From Nitrosomonas sp. (GTDB lineage Bacteria; Pseudomonadota; Gammaproteobacteria; Burkholderiales; Nitrosomonadaceae): DNA of 12,083 nucleotides. Below, piece after piece: positions 7,547-12,083 of this stretch. A model generated the notes under the pieces. It was not told where the DNA came from, did not search any database, and saw only the letters and a list, made by a program, of their open reading frames with translations. Numbering within the stretch: position 1 is the stretch's first letter; each line of letters starts with the position of its first letter. The DNA lies in assembly GCA_005779435.1 (NCBI GenBank), contig SXJH01000260.1:1-12083 (forward strand). The letters run 5' to 3'. Position numbers and translations under genes: made by a program.

Positions 7547-7815
7547 TCGCGCCGGTAAAGTGCCGGGCTGGGCATGACTCGCCATAAGGGTATCAATATC
7601 TGCTCCAGAAAACGCTGAGCATTTTCTGCGCTCATGGGGAATGGCAGTTTGCGCGTTACGACATTGAGCGTCTCCTGGACGACTTGATGGCTGATGCAAG
7701 CATTGCGGGTTTCCAACGCTTTCTGAATCAGTCGTTCTGCAGTAGTGCGTTTATGTTCATCGGTTTCGTCGAACAGGTAGATGAAAATGTTGGTATCGAT
7801 AAATTCACCGCTCAT
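7513..7815 (-). pseudogene. VapC-like PIN-domain toxin, C-terminus replaced by a repeat
   Basis: PIN-domain toxins are Mg2+-dependent ribonucleases, usually about 130-145 residues with three or four conserved acidic residues. The first 89 residues here are typical: FIDTNIFIYLFD with D7, then ISHQVVQETLNVV with E48, and a helical stretch to PSPALYRR. The family would then continue with a segment of the SFYDALI...LYSEDL kind carrying the remaining acidic residues. That segment is absent. The frame instead enters a dispersed repeat and ends RCLRFMVRND. The product of 100 residues lacks half its active site and is very probably inactive as a nuclease, although it could still bind the antitoxin. 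The ATG overlaps the antitoxin stop by 11 nt, the usual coupled arrangement. An intact frame up to the junction suggests the truncation is fairly recent. Confidence 0.82.
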
Positions 7816-8029
7816 TCATTTCGTCTCGCGCGAATTTGCGACCACCCGTGCGTACTTGTCCGCGTAATTCCTCGATTAAAGCCATTGCAGATTCGGTTTG
7901 TTGCTCCTGACGCACATAATCCGCCAGCCAACGGCGGAATTGCTCGTTGAGGGTAGTTTGTTCGGCACGCGCCCGCTCACGGGCGGCTTCAATCAGTTTA
8001 TCGTCCGCACTTAAGGTGATATTTTTCAT
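7805..8029 (-). CDS. Ribbon-helix-helix antitoxin of a VapBC-type pair
   Basis: A 74-residue protein whose start MKNITLSADDKLIEAARERA followed by TTLNEQFRRWLADYV matches the strand-helix-helix pattern of CopG/MetJ-type DNA-binding antitoxins (about residues 1-42). The charged C-terminal tail (43-74) would wrap the PIN toxin. Such antitoxins bind their own promoter as dimers and neutralise the toxin. A purine-rich AGGAAGGG site lies about 9 nt before the ATG. The stop overlaps the toxin start by 11 nt. The gene itself looks complete although its partner is truncated, so it could persist as a solo regulator. The next gene upstream on this strand is the glutathione S-transferase, ending 34 bp away, so co-transcription is possible. 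Confidence 0.85.
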   Translation of the reverse strand: MKNITLSADDKLIEAARERARAEQTTLNEQFRRWLADYVRQEQQTESAMALIEELRGQVRTGGRKFARDEMNER

Positions 8030-8063
8030 CCGTTGTATCCCTTCCTAAATCGCAGCAGTGTCA

Positions 8064-8672
8064 TCAAACAATCCCCGCTTTCCTGCACGCGGGTCTCGAC
8101 AAAACAGCATCCAAATACCGTACTACATTGCGATAAGGCGAGAAATCGAATTCACCGCCCCGCGCATAGGATAAAACCCCCGCCATATTGATGTCTGCGA
8201 CGGTAAATTTACCGGCTGCCAGGAAATCTTTACCGGCAAGGTGATTGTTCAATACTTCGAGCGGTTTCGCCAGTTTCTTTTCTGCCGCCTGAGCGATGTC
8301 CGGATTTCTGTCTTTCGCGGCAAAAACTTTTCTGTGCAGGATAAGATCGACGCACGAGGCTTCCAGTTGGGTCAGTGCAAAAAGGCTCCATTTGTAAATC
8401 TGCGCCTCGTCTTCCAGCCGGTTTGCCCATAGTTTCCCGTTACCGTATTTTCTCGCCAGATAAAAATTAATCGCCATCGCTTCGGTCAGCACAAGATCGC
8501 CATCCACCAGGGTGGGAACCTGAGCTAGCGGGTTCAGCTTTAGGTATTCGGGCGCGTTCTTCTCTTCCTCGAAAGGATTGATCCTGACATGCTTGAAATC
8601 AAGATCAAGCTCCGTCAGTGTAAACAACACATATTTCGCTCGCGACCATTCGATTCCGTATAGGGTAATCAT
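8064..8672 (-). CDS. Glutathione S-transferase family protein
   Basis: Cytosolic GST with the expected two-domain layout in 202 residues. The N-terminal thioredoxin-like half (1-75) starts MITLYGIEWSRAKYVLFTLTE; Ser10 is a plausible catalytic residue by position. It carries the cis-proline motif QVPTLVDGD (P53) and the glutathione-gamma-glutamyl binding TEAMAI (E64-A65). The C-terminal helical half contains GKFTVADINMAGVL, with D160 in the conserved N-capping position. These features support glutathione binding; the electrophilic substrate is unknown. An AAGGA ribosome-binding site lies about 7 nt before the ATG. It reads in the same direction as the fghA gene further right, so glutathione chemistry appears twice in the region, but they are 3 kb apart and nothing shows they work together. 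Confidence 0.92.
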   Translation of the reverse strand: MITLYGIEWSRAKYVLFTLTELDLDFKHVRINPFEEEKNAPEYLKLNPLAQVPTLVDGDLVLTEAMAINFYLARKYGNGKLWANRLEDEAQIYKWSLFALTQLEASCVDLILHRKVFAAKDRNPDIAQAAEKKLAKPLEVLNNHLAGKDFLAAGKFTVADINMAGVLSYARGGEFDFSPYRNVVRYLDAVLSRPACRKAGIV

Positions 8673-8735
8673 ATTTTTTCCTTAAAAATAGGCTGTTGCA
8701 TACCGGCATTTTAACCGGTTTGTTGGTGCTTGACA

Positions 8736-8831
8736 GTAAGTAGGATGCGCCGACGCCAGAAGGCGCATCAATCTTGTCAATCTTGCTCATCCGAGATTCA
8801 GTCATTGCGTACCATGAACCGCAAGCAGCGC
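8736..8831. repeat. Dispersed repeat, copy 2, with an 8-bp stem
   Basis: The better-preserved copy of the repeat at 7456-7546. It contains a perfect inverted pair, GATGCGCC at 8744-8751 and GGCGCATC at 8762-8769, separated by 10 nt, and a short internal duplication (ATCTTG twice, about 8770-8785) absent from copy 1. The right 44 bp are identical to copy 1. It sits between the GST gene and the DUF2442 gene. A 64-codon minus frame ending at 8798 has the same RCLRFMVRND tail, but this is just the repeat read in frame. Confidence 0.85.
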
Positions 8832-8864
8832 CTCCCCTCATGACTTGGATTAGCAGCATGGTCA

Positions 8865-9161
8865 TTATCCCGGAACAATCCAAGAATCCTGTTTTCCAAT
8901 TTCCTCGTGCAGCCACACAGGATCAAAATCCGCACCGTTCGGCCATATGAGCGCACCCAATTCGATACGAACTTGGTTAAATACATGCTCATCTTTTAAT
9001 GCGGTAAAAATACCGGCCTTTTCACTGAAAATAAGTCGCGACATATCGACGATACCTGTCGTTCCATCGTTACAGGTTACGGAAAATCGATAACCCGTCA
9101 ATACAGTAACCGAACGGATACGCCAGGGTGCGGTCGCCGTTATTCCAGCGGCGCGATGCAT
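8865..9161 (-). CDS. DUF2442 domain-containing protein
   Basis: A 98-residue protein resembling DUF2442: GYRFSVTCNDGTTGIVDMSRLI (about residues 23-44), then GIFTALKDEHVFNQVRIELGALIWPNGADFDPVWLHEEI (50-89). DUF2442 proteins often accompany DUF4160 partners in small toxin-antitoxin-like pairs. No DUF4160 gene is present on either side here, so the gene is alone or has lost its partner. The chosen ATG has no clear SD, but APWRIRSVTVLTGY reads like the longer family members, so the full length is kept. Downstream lies the dispersed repeat, upstream the degraded fghA fragment. Function is unknown. Confidence 0.8.
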   Translation of the reverse strand: MHRAAGITATAPWRIRSVTVLTGYRFSVTCNDGTTGIVDMSRLIFSEKAGIFTALKDEHVFNQVRIELGALIWPNGADFDPVWLHEEIGKQDSWIVPG

Positions 9162-9366
9162 TTAGGCAATTGTTTCTGTTGACCTAATTTCCAGAACATT
9201 TGAATCGCAATGCCAAAGAACTGGCTGATTGTTGGCATACGTTTTTCTCTCTCGATCATCCTTGTTTAGCTCACAATAGAGACAAAATTGCGAATCAAGA
9301 AAAAGCAATGCCCGGACACAAACAATCTTCCCCCGATTCATTTTCGAAATGTAATACACAAACTCC

Positions 9367-9401
9367 CCGAGTTTCTCCCGGTGATATTTCAAATACTCGC
9401 C
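9367..9401 (-). pseudogene. Remnant of the 3' end of an S-formylglutathione hydrolase gene
   Basis: Read on the minus strand it gives GEYLKYHREKLG, almost the same as the C-terminal GEHLKYHREQLG of the fghA gene at the right edge. The nucleotides match 11633-11667 at 31 of 35 positions in the same orientation. Two of the four changes alter a residue and two are silent. Similarity stops on both sides, and an in-frame stop lies just upstream, so this is a scar and not a gene. Confidence 0.7.
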
Positions 9402-9457
9402 TTACTAGCCTGATAGCAACACGCCAACAAAAAACCGGTTTTGTTTCATCGCCGTTT

Positions 9458-9490
9458 GATGTTGGGCTTTCTTCGGCAGCCCAATCTACC
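9458..9490. repeat. Dispersed hairpin repeat, related to 6578-6610
   Basis: TTGGGCT at 9462-9468 pairs with AGCCCAA at 9478-9484 across a 9-nt loop. Short TTGGGCT-hairpins of this kind are widespread as dispersed intergenic repeats in proteobacteria. A diverged second copy lies at 6578-6610. It could act as a weak transcription end for the minus-strand small gene at 9574, but there is no U-tract. Confidence 0.6.
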
Positions 9491-9573
9491 GCGCTCGTTA
9501 TCGCTCAGACTCCCAATCCATTTTCCCCGTTACCCGTTATCACTGCGGATCTTTCGCAATCCTTGCCGGTTGT

Positions 9574-9756
9574 TTATGGCTTTACTTCGGCGGGATCGGC
9601 TATTACGCATTCATACGACCATGTCATGGATTGCCTGGTATAAACGCCGCCATTGGATTCGCAAGATTCCTTTTCGTGATCGGCATATACAAACGATGTT
9701 GCAAATATTGCCAATAAAAGAATCGTATATAAAGTAACTTTAGTCTTTTCGCTCAT
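9574..9756 (-). CDS. Small exported protein, 60 residues, unknown function
   Basis: I do not recognise a family. The first 25 residues form a convincing signal peptide: charged MSEKTK, a hydrophobic core (about 8-22) and a VYA-D cleavage site. The mature peptide of about 35 residues is acidic and carries two cysteines (C32 and C50) that could form a disulfide, around GGVYT and WSYECV. A GAGG ribosome-binding site sits about 8 nt before the ATG. It is the distal member of a pair of small minus-strand genes, with the 38-residue membrane peptide 69 bp upstream. The signal peptide and ribosome-binding site together argue that it is real despite its size. Confidence 0.65.
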   Translation of the reverse strand: MSEKTKVTLYTILLLAIFATSFVYADHEKESCESNGGVYTRQSMTWSYECVIADPAEVKP

Positions 9757-9825
9757 GATGTAGCCTCATTGAATGGAATGAATCCGTACCCCGCCTCTAA
9801 CACCGGCAAGCAACTCATTGTTTCG

Positions 9826-9942
9826 TTATGAAATGATATCGGTGAATTGTTTAAATATAACCTGATATAACCACGACCCGCCCCATGCAGTTACAAGAAT
9901 CATCATCAACACCACTAAACCATAAAATATTTTGTTAATCAC
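9826..9942 (-). CDS. 38-residue single-span membrane peptide, GTG start
   Basis: Read from a GTG at 9940-9942, the product begins MINKIFYGLVVLMMILVTAW and ends KQFTDIIS. One hydrophobic span (about residues 6-24) is followed by GGSWLYQVIFKQ and a short polar tail. An AGGAG ribosome-binding site lies 8 nt before the GTG, one of the best sites in the window. No family is recognised; size and topology recall the small accessory subunits of membrane complexes, but that is only an analogy. It precedes the exported 60-residue protein on the same strand and could share its transcript. Confidence 0.6.
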   Translation of the reverse strand: MINKIFYGLVVLMMILVTAWGGSWLYQVIFKQFTDIIS

Positions 9943-10198
9943 TTCGCTATCTCCTGCAGTAAATAGATTTCAGATCCGGAATTGTTGGGAAACGCCGAAT
10001 AATCCGACAAGCAAGATGAAACGCAAGGCGGATGGAGTGGAGGATATCATTGGGTGACAATATTGTGCATGCGCAACCCGCATCCTTGCTGTTTTTGAAT
10101 CCATTAATTTATGGTGATGGATTTGGTTTCATCACAGGAAAAGTGTTGTGTCAAGACGTGACCCCTTGTTATTCTTTGGTATTTCAGATAGACCCACT
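9943..10198. other. Intergenic stretch with a small hairpin
   Basis: No gene is supported. GTGATG (10114-10119) and CATCAC (10130-10135) can pair over a 10-nt loop, too weak to call a terminator. The left arm of the inverted repeat flanking the AT-rich membrane gene lies at 10156-10165. The promoter for the two small minus-strand genes to the left should lie here, but no clear -35/-10 pair was found. Confidence 0.4.
10156..10165. repeat. Left arm of short inverted repeat around the AT-rich membrane gene
   Basis: ACGTGACCCC is the reverse complement, at 9 of 10 positions, of GGGGTCAGGT at 10987-10996. The two arms enclose the gene at 10199-10921 with only 33 and 65 bp to spare. Being short, the pair could be chance, but GGGGTCAGGT is a recurrent dispersed motif. 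Confidence 0.4.
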
Positions 10199-10921
10199 TT
10201 AATCTTTGGAATTATGCTTTTCTGATTGTTGCAGTAGTGACTCATCAATACTTTTATTCGATAAAGGTATTGATGATATTTGATGTTTCAATAATGTTAG
10301 TGTTTCGTTAATTTCACCAATATTACTTTCTAAATTTGTTACACGCTGAAGCTGAGATTCTTTTTCTTTACCTATTTGTAAAAAATAAGCACCAACAGAA
10401 AATGATGTGCCAACTAATGACACTAAAATTATAATAACTGAAAATACCCAGAGAATGAGTTTAGTATGATGATAACCGGTTTTATTTTTATCTTTAGTTT
10501 TATCAATCCAAACAGATTCATGATTTAGCTTTAGAAGCTCGGACTCTAATCCAATAATTTGTCTTTCAATTACATATTCTTCTTCGTATTTGCGATATCG
10601 AGCATTGTCTTTATCAATTTTGTTATTTGTTACATATGTTATCGATAAGACTGATATAGCAATAAGGATTAGAGTAAAAAAAGAAACAACGACAAGAGCC
10701 ACAGACTCAATCGATTTAGTTATAATAGCTCCAATAATAGCTCCATAAACTAAAACTATAGTAGTTAAAATTGATTTTAATATCTCAATAGTATCTTTTT
10801 TGTGGGCTATCTCAGATTGATGATAAGCTCTCATACCATCAAAACATTCTCTTTTATTTTGTAAGTGTTTTTCCTGACCCACGTTTTCTCTTCTTAAAAA
10901 TAAAATTAATTTTTGTAACAT
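10199..10921 (-). CDS. AT-rich three-span membrane protein with coiled coil, unknown function
   Basis: A 240-residue protein not assigned to a family. Residues 1-48 are charged and helical (MLQKLILFLRRENVGQEKHL onward). Two close membrane spans follow at about 49-68 and 74-97, then a charged cytoplasmic helical section (98-153, KYEEEYVIERQIIGLESELL), a third span (155-182), and a C-terminal heptad-like segment (about 184-215, LQRVTNLESNIGEINETLTL) likely to form a coiled coil. The helical lead into a paired-span hairpin is loosely reminiscent of SLATT-type membrane modules of defence systems, but no motif proves it. Codon use is far more AT-rich than any neighbour, a strong sign of horizontal transfer. 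The ribosome-binding site is weak (AAAGA). A TACAAT -10 candidate (complement of 10961-10966) lies 39 nt upstream. Short inverted repeats flank the gene. Confidence 0.75.
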   Translation of the reverse strand: MLQKLILFLRRENVGQEKHLQNKRECFDGMRAYHQSEIAHKKDTIEILKSILTTIVLVYGAIIGAIITKSIESVALVVVSFFTLILIAISVLSITYVTNNKIDKDNARYRKYEEEYVIERQIIGLESELLKLNHESVWIDKTKDKNKTGYHHTKLILWVFSVIIILVSLVGTSFSVGAYFLQIGKEKESQLQRVTNLESNIGEINETLTLLKHQISSIPLSNKSIDESLLQQSEKHNSKD

Positions 10922-10984
10922 GATCTTTTAACTTAGTATGTCAATGGATCACATCTTAATATTGTAGCCTTTACCGCGCGTAAA

Positions 10985-11010
10985 ACGGGGTCAGGTACAG
11001 AATCAAGAAT
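10985..11010. repeat. GGGGTCAGGT-type repeat upstream of the AT-rich membrane gene
   Basis: It contains the right arm GGGGTCAGGT (10987-10996) of the inverted repeat flanking the membrane gene and matches 7339-7364 at 21 of 26 positions. The sequence resembles REP-like motifs found beside REP-associated tyrosine transposases; no such transposase is in this window. Confidence 0.45.
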
Positions 11011-11098
11011 TCTTTCACTCAAGAACGTAGTGCAATAACTAAACTATAAAATTCGCATGATGATGAAGTTTTCATTATTTCTTAGTCTATCGTGAATG

Positions 11099-11323
11099 CT
11101 AAGTATGCGCAGAAATAACTCGCTCAACAACGTTTTCCGGTAACGATATGCAAGTAAAAGCCGCCGCAGGGTATAAATAATCTTCTCCCGATTCGTCGAT
11201 GACACGAATTTGTGCGTGCTTTTCCGCATCGGCATCGGGTAGTATTTCGTACAGTTTGCGGATTTCCAGCGATACTTCATAGCCGCGATTGTCAATGCAA
11301 ATTGCAAATTGATGTTTACTCAT
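11099..11323 (-). CDS. Small conserved hypothetical protein, 74 residues, paired with 11320-11577
   Basis: The sequence MSKHQFAICIDNRGYEVSLE, then LYEILPDADAEKHAQIRVIDESGEDYLYP, reads like a compact beta-rich domain that I recall as a recurrent short hypothetical protein, often with the ESGEDYLYPA motif (about residues 44-53). No enzymatic motif, signal peptide or membrane span is present, so it is probably cytosolic. Its ATG overlaps the stop of the upstream gene by 4 nt (ATGA), which implies translational coupling and a shared function or complex. Composition is like that of the core genes, unlike the AT-rich gene to its left. Whether the pair is a toxin-antitoxin module is unproven. Confidence 0.75.
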   Translation of the reverse strand: MSKHQFAICIDNRGYEVSLEIRKLYEILPDADAEKHAQIRVIDESGEDYLYPAAAFTCISLPENVVERVISAHT

Positions 11324-11577
11324 GGTGTTATATCCCTATAACGTTTGATTTTGAACTCACGCTTGCCGATACCGGCCGCTTCATACCAATGAATCTCGGC
11401 TTCCCGGATTGATCCATCCAGCAGGCGCACCATCGCATTACCTTTGCGTTTGCGCCAATTGCCCGGACCATGAATTTTTCGAAGCCGGTTTATCTCCCGG
11501 ATACCGGAACCGCGGGCAATTGTTTCGGGCTGTTTGATTTCGCCAATAATTTCAAAGTCCATGCGAAATTCTAGCAT
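11320..11577 (-). CDS. Small basic conserved hypothetical protein, 85 residues
   Basis: A strongly basic, probably cytosolic protein: MDFEIIGEIKQPETIARGSG, then REINRLRKIHGPGNWRKRKGNAMVRL, DGSIREAEIHWYEAAGIG and KREFKIKRY at the C-terminus. I recall similar short proteins in other proteobacteria but no named domain. The ATG at 11575-11577 gives 85 residues; the second ATG, at 11560-11562, begins MDFEIIGEI and may be the true start, as neither has a clear SD. Basic character and the WYE/HWYEAAGIG segment would suit nucleic-acid or partner binding, which is inference. The stop overlaps the start of the 74-residue gene by 4 nt. The fghA stop lies 51 bp upstream on the same strand, so all three could be one transcript. 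Confidence 0.75.
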   Translation of the reverse strand: MLEFRMDFEIIGEIKQPETIARGSGIREINRLRKIHGPGNWRKRKGNAMVRLLDGSIREAEIHWYEAAGIGKREFKIKRYRDITP

Positions 11578-11628
11578 GGCGAGCTAAAGCTGCTCAGTTG
11601 TTTATAGGCAAAATGCAATTGAATGCAG

Positions 11629-12083
11629 TTAGCCGAGTTGTTCCCGGTGATACTTCAAATGCTCGCCCATAAACGTACTAATGAAGTAATAACTGTGATC
11701 GTAGTCTTGGTGGTAGCGCAACGTCAGCTTTTGACCGGCTGCGGCGCAGGCGTTTTCCAGGCGGTGCGGGTGTAGTTGTTCGGCTAGAAATGGGTCGTTC
11801 AAGCCTTGATCGATCAGCAGATCCGGTATTCTGCGACCGTCTTCGATCAGCGCAGTGGCGTCATACTTGCGCCAGGTTTGTTGATCTTCACCCAAATAAT
11901 TGCGGAATGCTTTTTGTCCCCACGGGCAGTGCATCGGCGCGCAGATCGGTGCAAAGGCCGAGACCGAGCGAAACAGTTCGGGGTAGCGCAACGCCAGGGT
12001 CAATGCGCCGTGCCCGCCCAACGAGTGGACGAAGATGCCGATGCGGTCAAGATCGGCGGGTAAATGTTCGACGATGATATAGC
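11629..12083 (-). CDS. fghA: S-formylglutathione hydrolase, 3' part (5' end beyond window)
   Basis: Esterase D-type serine hydrolase that splits S-formylglutathione into formate and glutathione, the second step of glutathione-dependent formaldehyde detoxification after AdhC/FrmA. The visible 150 codons are open from the window edge. The alpha/beta-hydrolase triad is complete: the nucleophile elbow HSLGGHGAL (family usually GHSMGGHGAL; here the residue before His is Val, a small deviation), the acid in DQGLNDPFL, and the histidine in YDHSYYFI. The C-terminus GEHLKYHREQLG is canonical. Full-length members have about 280 residues, so roughly the first 130 lie to the right. A short, diverged copy of this 3' end lies at 9367-9401. 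Confidence 0.94.
   Translation of the reverse strand, partial: YIIVEHLPADLDRIGIFVHSLGGHGALTLALRYPELFRSVSAFAPICAPMHCPWGQKAFRNYLGEDQQTWRKYDATALIEDGRRIPDLLIDQGLNDPFLAEQLHPHRLENACAAAGQKLTLRYHQDYDHSYYFISTFMGEHLKYHREQLG

Larger units (their letters stand above)
9162..9573. other. Non-coding, decayed stretch between DUF2442 and the small secreted protein gene
   Basis: This 412-bp stretch holds the 35-bp fghA remnant (9367-9401) and a hairpin repeat (9462-9484). Frames of 76-147 codons can be read on both strands, but they overlap one another, lack ribosome-binding sites and look unlike proteins. I regard it as a junction of degraded sequence. Confidence 0.55.

Noticed and set aside
8702..8719. ACCGG/CCGGT hairpin before the GST gene as a terminator
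   Set aside because: Only five base pairs with an 8-nt loop and no U-tract, too weak to call.
7456..8831. Possible CRISPR or integron array from the repeated blocks
   Set aside because: Only two copies, 1.3 kb apart, with whole genes between them; no regular spacing, cas genes, integrase or attC-like sites.
8605..8916. 103-codon minus-strand frame across the second repeat copy
   Set aside because: It overlaps the GST start, the repeat and the DUF2442 end, and reads through repeat sequence with no ribosome-binding site.
9162..9392. 76-codon minus-strand frame starting KYHREKLG
   Set aside because: The start is the fghA remnant and the rest is unlike protein; a TTG start and no ribosome-binding site. 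Treated as scar, not gene.
9200..9643. 147-codon plus-strand frame
   Set aside because: Low-complexity Ser/Thr/Pro-rich reading through a hairpin repeat and antisense to a better-supported signal-peptide gene; no ribosome-binding site.
11044..11307. 87-codon minus-strand frame overlapping the 74-residue gene
   Set aside because: Out of frame with the 11099-11323 gene, which has ATGA coupling and a plausible protein sequence; this one lacks both.

Overview
The window looks like a beta-proteobacterial chromosome, most likely a member of the Nitrosomonadaceae such as Nitrosomonas. This is an inference from the style of the core genes (flhB, a penicillin-acylase-family gene, a SPOR-domain gene, map-rph-rdgB, a formaldehyde-detoxification esterase) and from the dispersed palindromic repeats, not from a database match. 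Core genes have balanced to GC-rich codons and mostly poor Shine-Dalgarno (SD) sites. Several accessory genes are visibly AT-rich, and some of those have strong SD sites.

Layout. Positions 1-890 (minus) hold the first 296 codons of flhB, the flagellar type III export switch, cut by the window edge. Divergent from it, 1090-3477 encodes an exported Ntn-hydrolase of the penicillin/AHL acylase family. It is followed on the plus strand by a small membrane-anchored SPOR-domain protein (3532-4125). A 169-bp MITE-like palindromic element (4140-4308) then separates it from a tight housekeeping cluster, map-rph-rdgB (4390-6546): N-terminal methionine removal, tRNA 3'-end trimming and nucleotide-pool cleaning.

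From 6547 to the right edge every gene I accept is on the minus strand, and the region reads as an accessory, rearranged patchwork. Left to right it holds a zinc-ribbon membrane protein, a ribbon-helix-helix antitoxin with a PIN toxin whose 3' end is replaced by a dispersed repeat, a glutathione S-transferase, a second copy of that repeat, a DUF2442 protein, a decayed 35-bp copy of the end of the esterase gene, a small secreted protein, a 38-residue single-span membrane protein, an AT-rich three-span coiled-coil membrane protein flanked by short inverted repeats, a translationally coupled pair of small conserved hypothetical proteins, and the 3' half of S-formylglutathione hydrolase (fghA).

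I do not see a complete known defence system, CRISPR array, tRNA or rRNA. The points most worth following are the repeat-truncated VapC-like toxin, the MITE that keeps what looks like a transposase start codon, the AT-rich membrane gene between GGGGTCA-type inverted repeats, the fghA scar, and the 38-residue membrane peptide.
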